64,000 nt of DNA from Paraflavitalea sp. CAU 1676 (GCF_029223285.1 NZ_JARHUJ010000006.1:248001-312000), one strand, 5' to 3'. Positions 50,117 through 60,766 are shown, counted from the first letter of the stretch. Notes: generated by a model not told the origin, from the letters alone. Numbers and translations: made by a program.

Positions 50117-51319
50117 TTATTTACCGGTGAGAATGTTCTTTACTTTAAGGGTGAGCACCAGGGGGCCGCCTTCCCGAAGTACCAGGATCTTGAGCCTTTC
50201 GCCGGGCATTTGCATCAGGTTTTTGTAGGTCTGGATATTTTTGGAGAAGTTATTCTGCACGGCTACGATGAGGTCGTCGGGTTTAAACCCAGCCTGTTCG
50301 GCCGGCGAGCCGGGCATTACATCCACTACCAATATCTCACCTTCCACGACGTACATCCCCAGGCCGGTGTAAGCATAGTCAAATACATCTTTAAAGTGCG
50401 AATTGGGCAGCATGTGGATCTCGGGCCGGTCGTAATTGATGATGAGGTTGAACCTTCTAAGCAGGTCGTTGCCAATAAGCCCGCCCAAGGCCGGGTATTG
50501 GATCACATTGTATTCATCATCAAATATATAGGTCGGGACATTCCTGAATTTGTAGGGCCCCAGTTTAACCTGCTTGACCACTCCCTGCTTCATGGGTGCT
50601 TTGCCGCCGAGGCCTTCGGCCTGGGTGGCATACCACTTGCGGCGTTTGCTGACGATGGCGCTGTCATTGACAAAATCGGAGGTCATGAGCAAGCACATGC
50701 CGGCACCGGTATCAAAATAGAAGCGGGCCGAAAGATCACGGGCATCGTTTACCTGGGCGCTGAGGATGGGTATGTATTGCAACTGTGGCTTCAGCACAAA
50801 ACCACCGCGGGGATATTTGATGGAACCTTTGGTATACACGTGGATCCGGGAGCTGTCGTAATCGACCTTTACGATATACCGGGAAAGAAAGCTGTACCCT
50901 ACGATGCCGTCTATTTTTTCGCCATAGGCGCTGGTGAGGATATCATAGTCGTTGATGTGAAAATTGAGGCTGTCGACGTCGAGGCCGGGGAGGTGCAGTG
51001 TTTGATGGTTGGCAAACCGGACCGTCATGCTACCTGCAATGCCCCGGATGGTACGGTCGCTGGGCACCGTATTGATCTTGATATTGGCGGCCGTGGCCGA
51101 ATCGAGCGAAATACCGCCGCTGCCGGTATCGAGAATAAAAGTAAGGGAGTCGGGAAACTGGCTCAGTTTGGCCCGGAGGGTGATGATGCCGCCGGTCAAC
51201 ATCCGGAACCCAAAGCTCGTAATGTGCTTAGCAGGCGCCGGAACGAACACTTCCTGCGCGGGCAGTGAAGTACAGACCAGGGTTAACAGCAGCAGTGTAG
51301 TGATGGAGCGCAATCGCAT
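50117..51319 (-). CDS. Secreted retropepsin-like aspartyl protease with PDZ domain
   Basis: 400 aa. Signal peptide residues 1-21. Two aspartic protease half-sites are present in one chain: FILDTGSGGISLDS (about residue 64) and ARFYFDTGAGMCLLMTS (about residue 204). A PDZ domain occupies roughly 310-390 (GLGMYVVEGEILVVDVMPGSPAEQAGFKPDDLIVAVQN). This combination is common in Bacteroidota as aspartyl protease family proteins of unknown substrate, probably periplasmic. It is separated by about 190 bp from divergent mqnC. Confidence 0.87.
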   Translation of the reverse strand: MRLRSITTLLLLTLVCTSLPAQEVFVPAPAKHITSFGFRMLTGGIITLRAKLSQFPDSLTFILDTGSGGISLDSATAANIKINTVPSDRTIRGIAGSMTVRFANHQTLHLPGLDVDSLNFHINDYDILTSAYGEKIDGIVGYSFLSRYIVKVDYDSSRIHVYTKGSIKYPRGGFVLKPQLQYIPILSAQVNDARDLSARFYFDTGAGMCLLMTSDFVNDSAIVSKRRKWYATQAEGLGGKAPMKQGVVKQVKLGPYKFRNVPTYIFDDEYNVIQYPALGGLIGNDLLRRFNLIINYDRPEIHMLPNSHFKDVFDYAYTGLGMYVVEGEILVVDVMPGSPAEQAGFKPDDLIVAVQNNFSKNIQTYKNLMQMPGERLKILVLREGGPLVLTLKVKNILTGK

Positions 51320-51512
51320 AGGCTATTTTACTAATTTTCCGGGGTACGCTATGGATTTGTCTGCGAATGACCGGTTTTGGTTGACGAACGACATCTACCG
51401 GTAATCCTCATTTAAGTTAGTGGATTTATAGGAAATGGCGTCTCCGCCAGAATAAAAAATAGTGGGTAGGGGCAAAACCGATCGTTTAGTACTTTTGTTG
51501 TTTAATGTTGTT

Positions 51513-52637
51513 ATGAAAACAGACGATCTCTACTCGAAAGCCCTGCAGTTTGAATTCCTGAGCATTGAGGAAGGCATGCAGTTGTTTGAAGAAGCCCCGC
51601 TTACTGAACTGATGTATGTAGCTAATGAGCTACGGAAGAAACAGGTGCCTTATAACAAGGTAACCTGGCAGATTGACCGGAATGTGAATACGACCAATGT
51701 GTGTACGGCCAACTGTAAATTCTGCAACTTCTACCGCATTCCGGGCCATGCAGAGGCCTATATCACCGATATAGAGACGTACAAAAAGAAGATCGACGAA
51801 ACCATCCGCTGGGGCGGCGATCAGCTGCTATTACAGGGCGGCCACCACCCCAAGCTCGGATTGCAGTTTTATGTGGATCTTTTCCGAGAATTGAAGAGCC
51901 TTTATCCCAACCTGAAGTTGCATACGCTTGGGCCGCCTGAGGTGGCCCATATCACCAAACTGGAAAAATCGACCCACCGGGAAGTACTGGCCGCACTGAA
52001 AGAGGCTGGTATGGACAGTTTGCCCGGCGCCGGCGCCGAGATCCTGGTAGACAGGGTGCGCAGGCTGATCTCCAAAGGTAAGTGTGGTTCGCAGGAGTGG
52101 CTCGATATCATGCATGAAGCGCATAAACTGGAGATCACCACCTCGGCCACGATGATGTTTGGGCATGTGGAGACGGTGCGTGAGCGCTTTGAACACCTGG
52201 TGAAGATCCGGGAAGTGCAGAGCCGCAAACCCGCATCAGCCAAGGGATTCCTCGCATTTATTCCCTGGACCTTCCAGGACGTAGACACCTTGCTCACCCG
52301 CATCCGTGGAGTACATAATCTTACCACGGCCGACGAATACATCCGGATGATCGCCATCAGCCGCATTATGTTGCCCAATGTGAAGAACATCCAGGCGTCC
52401 TGGCTCACGGTGGGTAAACAAACAGCCCAGATATGCCTCCATGGCGGCGCCAATGACTTTGGCAGCATCATGCTGGAAGAAAATGTGGTCAGCGCGGCAG
52501 GAGCCCCCCACCGGTTTACCTACAAAAGCATTCAACAGGCCATCAAGGAGGCCGGATTTGAACCTCAGTTACGCAACCAGCAGTACGAATTCAGGCCCTT
52601 GCCGGCGGTGATCGAAGAGCAGGTTATTGATTATTGA
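51513..52637 (+). CDS. mqnC: Cyclic dehypoxanthinyl futalosine synthase (radical SAM, MqnC)
   Basis: 374 aa from ATG 51513. Radical SAM enzyme of the futalosine route to menaquinone, converting dehypoxanthinyl futalosine to its cyclic form. The iron-sulfur/SAM motif is CTANCKFCNFYR, preceded by RNVNTTNVC, and substrate-side motifs are QGGHHPKLGL, HTLGPPEVAH, and ASWLTVGKQTAQICLHGGANDFG. The related MqnE differs around the cluster motif, so MqnC is the better call. It fits with the menaquinol-using ACIII encoded in the window. Other mqn genes are not here. Confidence 0.92.
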   Translation: MKTDDLYSKALQFEFLSIEEGMQLFEEAPLTELMYVANELRKKQVPYNKVTWQIDRNVNTTNVCTANCKFCNFYRIPGHAEAYITDIETYKKKIDETIRWGGDQLLLQGGHHPKLGLQFYVDLFRELKSLYPNLKLHTLGPPEVAHITKLEKSTHREVLAALKEAGMDSLPGAGAEILVDRVRRLISKGKCGSQEWLDIMHEAHKLEITTSATMMFGHVETVRERFEHLVKIREVQSRKPASAKGFLAFIPWTFQDVDTLLTRIRGVHNLTTADEYIRMIAISRIMLPNVKNIQASWLTVGKQTAQICLHGGANDFGSIMLEENVVSAAGAPHRFTYKSIQQAIKEAGFEPQLRNQQYEFRPLPAVIEEQVIDY

Positions 52638-52798
52638 TGGTATAAAACGGGCGTCGAAGCTGCAAACACCGTCTTTTTTGCTGATTTATATCAGTGATTT
52701 TACGGTAAATGCCTTAGATATTAAAAAAAAGCACTAGGGTATTCAATAGAAACCCTTGTTTTGCAGTTATTTGCTATTCGAATATCCCGTTAAAAACC

Positions 52799-55700
52799 AT
52801 GAAGAATCCGCGTAAGCTGGTGCGTATTGCGATCGTACTCCTCGCAACCGTGTTGTTGTTCAACTTCACGGGCTACTACCTGATCTATCTCCGTAGTCAG
52901 GAAAATGAACAATATGTGCAGGTGCATCGAATTGCCAATGAGCAGCGCATGCTAAGCCAGATCATCAGCAAGGATATCGTATTGCTAACCCGTCCCCGGC
53001 TCACCAACCAGGAGATTGTAGAGCTTCGCAAGGAGCTGCAAGCGGCAGTAGATACCTTTATTGTCAACAACGAATTTCTGAAGACAAAGGTCAATTCCCT
53101 TTCTCATGAACGCCAGTTTGAGATCCGAAAACTGCATAGTCATGCCCAGGTCCATTTCAAAGACATTATTGCCGTAAGCCGTACCGTGCTGGCCGCCGAC
53201 AGCGCGCAACTAACAGATAACCGCCATGCTTTCAGGCGGGATGTCCTACTAAAAGAAAAGAATTATAGTCCGCTCCTAAGTACCCTGTCGCACAATTACT
53301 CCGACATCATTTCGGACAAAATGGGCGAGGCTACTACTATCAATACCGGAAAGTTCATTTCGCTGATCGTAGCCTTTGTTTGCCTTGTTTTCCTGGTATT
53401 GGAGCCCCTGTTCCGCTCTAACCAGCGTAATTTCGAAGAACTGCAGCGGGCCCAAAATGAACTGCAAAAAGAGAAGACCTACTTTTCATCGATCCTCAAT
53501 TCGCAGACCAACTATGTTATCCGGGTCGATCATGATGGAAATTTTACTTATGCCAACCCCCAGTTCCTGCAAGCCTTCGGGTACGAAGAGAAGTTCCTGA
53601 TGGGAGAACCATATTATAATACCATCTACCCCAAAGACCTGTACCGCTGCCAGCAGATGGCTGAAGAGTGCTGGAAAAATCCGGGGAAAGTGAATAAGCT
53701 CCTCATCCGGAAACCCATCCAGCATACGAAGATGTTCCAATGGACCGAATGGGAGTTCATTGCACTTCAAAACGAAACCGGAACACTCGAAATGCAGGGC
53801 ATTGGCTCCAATGTGACCGACAAAGTGATGGCGGAACAACTAAAAGAAGAGGCCATCCGCACTTCATCTTACGCCATGACCTATGCCAGGATGGGCAGCT
53901 GGAAACTGGATTTCTTTTCGCAGGAGATGACGATGAGCAAGGAGTTTGCCACGCTGCTGGAGTACGATGAACAGGAAGAGCTGACCATGACCTTCGAGCA
54001 GTTCATGCACGATTATGTACTGCCCGAATACCATAACAAGGTAATCAGCGAACTCACCAACTCGATCCACAACAAGTACAACCACGATTACGAAACTAAT
54101 TTCAGCTGTCAGATCATAACCCGTAAAGGGAATATCCGCCACCTGTACATACGCGGCAAAATGGTTGATGCCACCAGTGGTTTCGGCATTGCCCAGGATA
54201 TTACCACACAAAAAGAAGCCGAGCAGGCGCTTCAGGACAGTGAGCAACAGTTCAGGCTACTGGCCGAGCATTCGGAAGACATCATTACGGTGAACAGGCT
54301 CGATGGTATACTGCTTTACGCTTCACCATCGATGGAAAAAACCCTCGGTTATGCGCCGGAAGAAGTGTTGAACCATTCGGTGCTGGACTACATACATCCC
54401 GACGACAAATATAAATTTATACCACAGGCAGGCGGACCTACGATGGAAGACCTCGAGAACATTACCCTCCGGTACCGGATGCGCACCAAAAGAGGCGACT
54501 ATGTCTGGCTGGAAAGCATCATCAAGCCGGTGCGTGAAACGGGTGAGGTAAACCGGTTGATCTGTACATCGCGTAACATTACAGAAAGAAAACAATCGGA
54601 AGTGGAACGGGAGCAGTTGCTGACCGAAGTAAAGCAGTCGGAAGAGCTATTGCGTACCGTGATCAACTCCACACCCGATTGGATCTTCATCAAAGACCTT
54701 GGTCACCGTTTCCTATTGGTGAACCAGGCTTTTGCGGACTCCATGAATAAGCCGCCGCAGGAATTTATCGGCAAGAACGATCTGGATATCGGTTTCCCCG
54801 AAGAAGTGGTGAAAGGAGATGAAGACAAGAGTATACGCGGTTTCTGGCACGATGATGAGGAAGTGGCCAAGACCGGCAACGCCAAATTCATCCAGGAAGA
54901 ACCTTCTTCCATCAATGGCAAGGCACAGGTAATGACCACTGTAAAAGTTCCTTTGCGTGATCCCGATGGGGCCGTATGGGGGGTACTGGGTTTCGCACAC
55001 AATATCACGGAGCAAAAGAAGTCGGAAGAAAGATTACTCCATAAAGACCTGCTGCTGCAGGCCATGGCCGAAGCAACCCACCAGCTGATCAGTAACAACC
55101 ACCTCGAAGAAGCGATCGGTGAGGCGATCCAGTTGCTGGGCGTGAAGCTGCAGGTAAATTCCGTGAATGTGTACAAGAACGATTATAGCTACCAGGAGAA
55201 CAAATGGTACTCGAGTCAGCTTTTACACTGGGATAGTTCGACGGGGGAACTCGTTCATAAAGACCCGGCTTACCAGCGCCTGCTGATGAATGAAGACACT
55301 TCGATCTTTAAAACACTCAAGCAGGAAGAACTGTATTGTGGCTATGTAAGGGATATTGTTGAAGAGGAAGCCAGGGCCTATTTTGAGAAGTTGGGCGTTA
55401 AATCGGTGGCGATCGTTCCCATATTCACCCTGCACCAGTTTTGGGGTATCGTAGGTTTCAGCGACCGCGAAGAGCGTGACTGGACCATTCCGGAATTCTC
55501 CATCCTGCAATCATTCGCAGCTACGCTGGCAGCCGCGATCGAACGGAAACAAATGGAGCAGGAACTGGTACTGGCGAAAGATGCTGCAGAATCGGCCAGT
55601 CAGGCTAAAAGCGAATTCATGGCCAATATGAGTCATGAGTTGCGGACACCCATGAACGGCATCATTGGTTTTACCGACCTGGTATTGACCACCGACCTGC

Positions 55701-57157
55701 AGAAGACGCAGCGCGACTACCTGCACAACGTGAAGAAATCGGCCAACGGCCTGCTCGATATCATCAATGACATTCTCGACTTCTCGAAACTGGAAGCCGG
55801 TAAACTGCAGATAGAGCATATTCCATTCAGGCTGGATGAGCTGGTAGAAGAAACAGTGGATATCCTGATGGTGAAAGCGTTTGAGAAAAATCTTGAACTG
55901 ATCTGCCATATCGATCCGGAATTGCCGGTTCAATTTGGTGGCGACCCTGTCCGCATCAGGCAGGTGTTGGTGAACCTGCTGGGCAACGCCATCAAATTCA
56001 CTCCGCAAGGCGAGATCCTTGTTTCGCTCGTGAAGGCTGGCGGCGTTTATCAAAAGAATGGAAAACCCTTCCTTGACCTCGAGCTTTCGGTGCGCGATAC
56101 CGGTATCGGCATTTCGCCTAAAAAACTGCGTAAGATCTTCGAGAGCTTTACCCAGGCAGATTCTTCTACCACCCGTAAATACGGAGGCACCGGTTTGGGC
56201 CTCACCATCTCCAAGAGCCTGGCCGAACTGATGTATGGCAACCTGACTGTGAACAGTGAGTTGGGAAGAGGAAGTACGTTCACCCTGCATATTCCGCTCG
56301 AAGTAATGAAGGAGCATACCGAGATCGCTGCTGCGCACAGACCACCATTGCGCAACGTGCTGGTGGTGGACGACAACAGCACGAACCGCTGGCTGATGCA
56401 GGAGATCTTCAAATATTTCAGTATTCCTTGCGAGATAGCAGGCAGTGGCCGCGAAGCATTGATGATCCTGGAGCGCATAAAACGCTCCGGTGAGCCGCTG
56501 GACCTTATTATTACGGATCACCACATGCCCGAAATGGACGGTATTCAACTGGTGAAAGAGCTGAACCAGCAAAATACCGGCTCTACACAGCCTACGATCC
56601 TGATGTTGTCGTCGCTGGAGAAAAACCTCTTCCAGTATGAAGCAGAAAAACTAGGCATTCGTCAGCTGCTATCCAAGCCGGTCAAGATGTATGAACTTTA
56701 TGCCATGTTGAGTGCGATGTTCATTCCGGGTCACGAGTCGAACAAACAGGACCTTTCTACCGCCAGGATCGAACACATTGCGGACGCCGCCTCTATCATG
56801 GTCGTAGAAGACGACCCCATCAATATGCTGCTGATTTCGGAAGTATTGCGGAAAATGGGTTTTGAGATCATCCGTGCCAATAATGGCAAGGAAGCGCTCG
56901 ACATTCTACCACACTACGACCCCGTACTCATATTCATGGATGTGAACATGCCCGAGATGGATGGCTACACGACCACCCGCCACATCAGGGCCATGGGAGA
57001 GCCTTATAAACACTTGCCTATCATTGCGCTTACGGCCGATGCCATGCAGGGTGACCGCGAAAAATGCCTGGCTGCCGGTATGGACGATTATATTTCCAAG
57101 CCATTCCGTATCGAGGAGATTGTAGGGGTATTGAAAAACAGGACCTTGCTGGTGTGA
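52799..57157 (+). CDS. Hybrid sensor histidine kinase with PAS, GAF and two receiver domains
   Basis: 1452 aa. Two membrane helices (about residues 10-30 and 187-207) enclose a periplasmic helical sensor resembling the type IV pilus methyl-accepting (PilJ-like) fold (NEQYVQVHRIANEQRMLSQIIS). Then PAS repeats at about 230-345, 350-470, 480-605 and 615-745, a GAF domain at about 760-920, the dimerization domain with phospho-accepting His946 in MSHELRTPMNGI, and an ATPase domain with VNLLGNAIKFTP and KYGGTGLGLTISK. Two receiver domains follow: ITDHHMPEMDG (Asp1240) and FMDVNMPEMDGY near 1382. It is monocistronic; the sensed signal is unknown. There is no attached output domain. Confidence 0.92.
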   Translation: MKNPRKLVRIAIVLLATVLLFNFTGYYLIYLRSQENEQYVQVHRIANEQRMLSQIISKDIVLLTRPRLTNQEIVELRKELQAAVDTFIVNNEFLKTKVNSLSHERQFEIRKLHSHAQVHFKDIIAVSRTVLAADSAQLTDNRHAFRRDVLLKEKNYSPLLSTLSHNYSDIISDKMGEATTINTGKFISLIVAFVCLVFLVLEPLFRSNQRNFEELQRAQNELQKEKTYFSSILNSQTNYVIRVDHDGNFTYANPQFLQAFGYEEKFLMGEPYYNTIYPKDLYRCQQMAEECWKNPGKVNKLLIRKPIQHTKMFQWTEWEFIALQNETGTLEMQGIGSNVTDKVMAEQLKEEAIRTSSYAMTYARMGSWKLDFFSQEMTMSKEFATLLEYDEQEELTMTFEQFMHDYVLPEYHNKVISELTNSIHNKYNHDYETNFSCQIITRKGNIRHLYIRGKMVDATSGFGIAQDITTQKEAEQALQDSEQQFRLLAEHSEDIITVNRLDGILLYASPSMEKTLGYAPEEVLNHSVLDYIHPDDKYKFIPQAGGPTMEDLENITLRYRMRTKRGDYVWLESIIKPVRETGEVNRLICTSRNITERKQSEVEREQLLTEVKQSEELLRTVINSTPDWIFIKDLGHRFLLVNQAFADSMNKPPQEFIGKNDLDIGFPEEVVKGDEDKSIRGFWHDDEEVAKTGNAKFIQEEPSSINGKAQVMTTVKVPLRDPDGAVWGVLGFAHNITEQKKSEERLLHKDLLLQAMAEATHQLISNNHLEEAIGEAIQLLGVKLQVNSVNVYKNDYSYQENKWYSSQLLHWDSSTGELVHKDPAYQRLLMNEDTSIFKTLKQEELYCGYVRDIVEEEARAYFEKLGVKSVAIVPIFTLHQFWGIVGFSDREERDWTIPEFSILQSFAATLAAAIERKQMEQELVLAKDAAESASQAKSEFMANMSHELRTPMNGIIGFTDLVLTTDLQKTQRDYLHNVKKSANGLLDIINDILDFSKLEAGKLQIEHIPFRLDELVEETVDILMVKAFEKNLELICHIDPELPVQFGGDPVRIRQVLVNLLGNAIKFTPQGEILVSLVKAGGVYQKNGKPFLDLELSVRDTGIGISPKKLRKIFESFTQADSSTTRKYGGTGLGLTISKSLAELMYGNLTVNSELGRGSTFTLHIPLEVMKEHTEIAAAHRPPLRNVLVVDDNSTNRWLMQEIFKYFSIPCEIAGSGREALMILERIKRSGEPLDLIITDHHMPEMDGIQLVKELNQQNTGSTQPTILMLSSLEKNLFQYEAEKLGIRQLLSKPVKMYELYAMLSAMFIPGHESNKQDLSTARIEHIADAASIMVVEDDPINMLLISEVLRKMGFEIIRANNGKEALDILPHYDPVLIFMDVNMPEMDGYTTTRHIRAMGEPYKHLPIIALTADAMQGDREKCLAAGMDDYISKPFRIEEIVGVLKNRTLLV

Positions 57158-57223
57158 TGAACAAGTGCGGGGATACAACCTTTGGGTGTATTCCTGCGTC
57201 TTCGGATAAATATCATCACTACC

Positions 57224-57514
57224 ATGAACAATACGCCCGCAAGACCTTCTTTACTAATATGTATCCTGATGGATCTTATTGGTTATGCCACCTACGCCAT
57301 TCCAGGCCTGGGTGAGCTGGGAGATATTGTATGGGCACCAGTTTCTGCTATTATATTCTACAAGCTTTTCGGAGGATGGAAGGGTGCCTTTGGCGGCCTG
57401 TTCAACTTTGTAGAAGAAATACTTCCCGGCCTCGACTTCATACCAAGCTTTACGATCATGTGGATATGGCAAAAACGGGCAGCTTTCAATAAACCTGTCG
57501 TCGGCGCCCGATAA
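57224..57514 (+). CDS. Small uncharacterised membrane protein
   Basis: 96 aa from ATG 57224. Two membrane segments (LLICILMDLIGYATYAIPGLGELGDIVWAPVSAIIFYKLFGG) and a soluble tail (FNFVEEILPGLDFIPSFTIMWIWQKRA). Conserved small proteins of this type occur in many Bacteroidota genomes; the DxxGxxTYxxPGxGExxDxxWAPxSA pattern is the recognisable part. No function is known. It lies 66 bp after the hybrid kinase gene on the same strand. Confidence 0.75.
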   Translation: MNNTPARPSLLICILMDLIGYATYAIPGLGELGDIVWAPVSAIIFYKLFGGWKGAFGGLFNFVEEILPGLDFIPSFTIMWIWQKRAAFNKPVVGAR

Positions 57515-57544
57515 TCAACACATTCATCACGACTGAGATCTTAA

Positions 57545-58237
57545 TCAGGCGATTATAAACCGGTATCCCACTCCTTTTATCGTAATGATGGCCAGGCTGT
57601 CATCATCTTTCAGGTAGCCACGTAGTTTGGTAATATAAACATCCAGGTTGCGGGAATTGAAGAAAGAATCATTACCCCATAGCATCGTGAGTATATCCTT
57701 GCGATCGATGATCTTATCCCGGTTCTCATACAACAGTTTCAGCAATTCGCTTTCGCGGAAGGAGAGTTTGCGCTCATCCTTGCCCACGATCAACGTTTGC
57801 CGGGTTAGGTGAAACTGGAATTTCCCAAGCCGCACTTCGTCGCTGTTGGGAATAACCGACCGGCTATGGAGCCGATACCGCAGCGCGTTGTCGATGCGCA
57901 CGATCAACTCTTCCATGCTGAATGGCTTGCGGATATAATCATTGGCGCCCGTAGAGAATCCTTTTACCAGGTCTTCCGTTTGGGTTTTGGCAGTCAGGAA
58001 AATGATGGGTACCTTTTCATCGATGGTCCTGATCTCACCGGCCAGCGTAAACCCGTCCTTGTTGGGCAACATCACATCGAGTACGCATACCTCGGGGTTG
58101 ATGCGTTTAAAGGTTTGTATCACATTGGCGCCATCGCTTTCCATCACCACATCAAATCCCCGGCTTTCGAGGCTTTCCTTGACGATCTTGCCAAGGAACA
58201 ATTCATCTTCTACGTACAATATCCTGGTCTTACTCAT
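57545..58237 (-). CDS. OmpR-family response regulator
   Basis: 230 aa. Receiver domain (about 1-120) with acidic pocket ILYVEDELF, phospho-acceptor in VCVLDVMLPNKDG and the Thr/Lys switch residues in IIFLTAKT and YIRKPF. The DNA-binding winged helix (about 130-228) has RESELLKLLYENRDKIIDRKDIL and FFNSRNLDVYITKLRGYLKDD. It overlaps the preceding sensor kinase gene by 4 bp and is its partner. Confidence 0.93.
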   Translation of the reverse strand: MSKTRILYVEDELFLGKIVKESLESRGFDVVMESDGANVIQTFKRINPEVCVLDVMLPNKDGFTLAGEIRTIDEKVPIIFLTAKTQTEDLVKGFSTGANDYIRKPFSMEELIVRIDNALRYRLHSRSVIPNSDEVRLGKFQFHLTRQTLIVGKDERKLSFRESELLKLLYENRDKIIDRKDILTMLWGNDSFFNSRNLDVYITKLRGYLKDDDSLAIITIKGVGYRFIIA

Positions 58238-59724
58238 GCGGGTTTAGGCAGTTTAGTCGTAAAGCGGGTTCCAATGCCCGGCTGGCTTTCTACATTGATG
58301 GCTCCTTTATGCCGGTCCATGATATAGGCTACATAACTGAGGCCGAGGCCATACCCTTTTACATTGTGGGTATCGCCGGTGGGGACGCGGAAAAACTTGT
58401 CGAATATTTTCTTCTGGTATTCATTAGAGATCCCGATACCATTATCGGTTACGTTCATTTCAATATGCTCGTCGAGAGAAACCAGGTCTACCTGGATGGT
58501 TGGATGCGCCTTGCTGTATTTGAGCGCATTGTCGAGCAGGTTGAATATTACGCTGGTGATGTGCATCCTGTCGGCATTCAATATAAAATCGTCGCCATGC
58601 ACATGGATGCTGACGCTGGCTTTGTATTTTTCAAACTGCAGGCGCATGGATGCTACCACTTCTTCTACCAGTTCTTTAAGGTCGAAGGTCTCCCCATTCA
58701 ATTCGATCTGCTGCTTCTCGAACATCGACAATTTGAGCACTTTGTCGACCAGCAGGGACAAGCGCTGCAGCTCGTTGGCCGATATATCCAGGTATTCCTC
58801 CGTTCGTTTGGGATCATGCAGCGCGTTGAAGTTGCGCAGGGCCTCAATCGCTACACTTACCGTAGCGATGGGCGTTTTAAGTTCGTGAGTGATATTACTG
58901 ATAAAGTCGTTCTTAAGCCGCGTAAGGCGACGTTGCTTTATCATGTTCCGGTACATCAACACAAAAGAAAAGATCGTAAGGCCCACCAGCAGGGCCGACA
59001 CCAGTATCTGCGATGTCAGCTTCTTCAGGACCCAGGGGATCGTATTTTCCAATTCCAGTGCAAGGGTATATGGCTTGCTGAAGCCAATGGTTACTTTATT
59101 GTCTTTGGCGATATCATCCGGAATAATCAGTTCGTCGGTGGGTTCATGTTGCTCCCGCAGGATGTAGAAAGGAATATCAAGGCCTTCCTTCTCCAGCATT
59201 TTGCCATAACGGGTCGTTGCTTCCTTTACGGTAATAGAATCCTGTAGTGAGTCGACCCCTTCCAGGAACTGGATGATCCGCTGGCCGGGGTGCATGCGGG
59301 GAATCATGTCACCCATAACCGCTGGCCGGCCCGCCACCACGTGCAGGCTATCAGTTTTTATGCGCATCGAATCGGATCGGTATGACCTGAAAGTTTTGTT
59401 GAGCGTATACACAACAGACCCCATACGCTGTTTGCGGGGAGAAGCAGAATCAATGAAGGTAACAGACTGAAAAGAGGCATTCACATCGGGCCGGCGGGAG
59501 ACCCTCATTTTAATATTATTCGTATCCAGTTTCATCCGCTCTATCTGGTACCGTTGGATGGATTCGCGGAATAATACATTCGCGCGGATATGCAGGTTTT
59601 GCAGTTCATCCCGGTAATTGTTCCGTAACCAGTATCCCTGGAATAGAACAATCGCGAGGATGGCCAATACCATCAACGCGACCGACATGGAGGAACCCGA
59701 TATTTTGGCTGACCTGGTTGACAT
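58234..59724 (-). CDS. Two-component sensor histidine kinase
   Basis: 496 aa from ATG 59724 (the frame extends upstream but without family features). Membrane helix at about 13-35, a periplasmic region of about 210 residues, a second helix near 253-275 (LVSALLVGLTIFSFVLMYR-like), then the cytoplasmic HisKA domain with SNITHELKTPIATV and the HATPase domain with FNLLDNALKYS and GYGLGLSYV. The periplasmic sensor has no recognised fold. It is co-transcribed with the OmpR regulator (4-bp overlap). Target genes unknown. Confidence 0.92.
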   Translation of the reverse strand: MSTRSAKISGSSMSVALMVLAILAIVLFQGYWLRNNYRDELQNLHIRANVLFRESIQRYQIERMKLDTNNIKMRVSRRPDVNASFQSVTFIDSASPRKQRMGSVVYTLNKTFRSYRSDSMRIKTDSLHVVAGRPAVMGDMIPRMHPGQRIIQFLEGVDSLQDSITVKEATTRYGKMLEKEGLDIPFYILREQHEPTDELIIPDDIAKDNKVTIGFSKPYTLALELENTIPWVLKKLTSQILVSALLVGLTIFSFVLMYRNMIKQRRLTRLKNDFISNITHELKTPIATVSVAIEALRNFNALHDPKRTEEYLDISANELQRLSLLVDKVLKLSMFEKQQIELNGETFDLKELVEEVVASMRLQFEKYKASVSIHVHGDDFILNADRMHITSVIFNLLDNALKYSKAHPTIQVDLVSLDEHIEMNVTDNGIGISNEYQKKIFDKFFRVPTGDTHNVKGYGLGLSYVAYIMDRHKGAINVESQPGIGTRFTTKLPKPA

Positions 59725-59853
59725 GCGATACAAATGTAGGTTTTTGACTATTTCAGCAAGGCCCGTATTAACCTTAATTAACATTAAAGCAAGGTGTGTT
59801 AACCTGCTGCCAGAACGCCACTCAGTAGCTTTGGTCATAAATCAACCAGCATT

Positions 59854-60669
59854 ATGAAAAAGATATGGATGGGTTGCCTCGCGATCTTACTGATTGCCAC
59901 TGCCCGGGCTCAGCAAACTGAAGGGAAAGTCGTTTACGAACGGACGATGGAAATGGTGATGCGTTTTCAGGGAATGGACGAACGGATTGCCCAGCAAATT
60001 CCGCGTACGCGAACCGATAAATTCGAGATCCTCTTTGCCAATGGGAAATCCCTGCGGCGCCAATTGCCGGCCGAAGAATCGGACGAGCAGGCATTTCAAA
60101 GCGCAGTGGGTGACGGGCGGCAAATGCAGGTGCGTATGATGGTGGCCGGCGCCGATGATGTAACCTTTACCGACCACCTGAATGGTACCTATATCGATCA
60201 ACGCGAGTTGGGCACCAAAAAAGTATTGGTGGGCGACACTATCCGAAAGCTCAGCTGGAAACTTACCGGAGATACCAAAACGATTCTGGGTTATGCCTGC
60301 CAGGCGGCCACTACCCAGCGGATATCTACACGGATGATGACCTCTATGTCTAACGGCGAAATGAAGCGGGAGGAAATTCAGGATACGGCCAATATTACAG
60401 CCTGGTTTACGACCTCGATACCTGCCAGTGTGAGCCCCGAATTTGCCGGTCAGCTGCCTGGATTGGTACTTGCCATCGACATCAACAATGGACGCACTGT
60501 TTACAAAGCCATAGAAGTATCGCCCAAGGTAGACGTTACCGCGGTAAAAGAGCCCAAGGAGGGCAAGCGACTTACTCCGAAAGAGTTTGCCGACGAGCGA
60601 AGCAAGCTGATGCGCGATATGCAAACAGGAGGCCCCGGAAGAGGCGCCACCATACGGTTCTCGAACTAA
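59854..60669 (+). CDS. GLPGLI family protein
   Basis: 271 aa with signal peptide MKKIWMGCLAILLIATARAQ. Features of the GLPGLI family: EGKVVYERTMEM at the start, then YACQAATTQ, ITAWFTTSIPASVSPEFAGQLPGLVLAID, where QLPGLV is the motif that names the family. The family is restricted to Bacteroidota and has no known function; location is periplasmic or extracellular. It is divergent from the sensor kinase, with 129 bp between, so it could be a target of that two-component system; this is an inference from position. Confidence 0.9.
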   Translation: MKKIWMGCLAILLIATARAQQTEGKVVYERTMEMVMRFQGMDERIAQQIPRTRTDKFEILFANGKSLRRQLPAEESDEQAFQSAVGDGRQMQVRMMVAGADDVTFTDHLNGTYIDQRELGTKKVLVGDTIRKLSWKLTGDTKTILGYACQAATTQRISTRMMTSMSNGEMKREEIQDTANITAWFTTSIPASVSPEFAGQLPGLVLAIDINNGRTVYKAIEVSPKVDVTAVKEPKEGKRLTPKEFADERSKLMRDMQTGGPGRGATIRFSN

Positions 60670-60697
60670 CGAAGGGAAAGCCATGAATACATAAACG

Positions 60698-60766
60698 GTA
60701 GCCAGGCGGTGCTATGATCCAGACACATTGGAATCATTTTACTACTGCCTGGCTACTTTGTTTTTT
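60698..60766 (+). terminator. Intrinsic terminator after the GLPGLI gene
   Basis: GTAGCCAGGC (60698-60707) and GCCTGGCTAC (60747-60756) form a 10-bp stem with a 39-nt loop that contains its own small hairpin; TTTGTTTTTT follows. Confidence 0.75.
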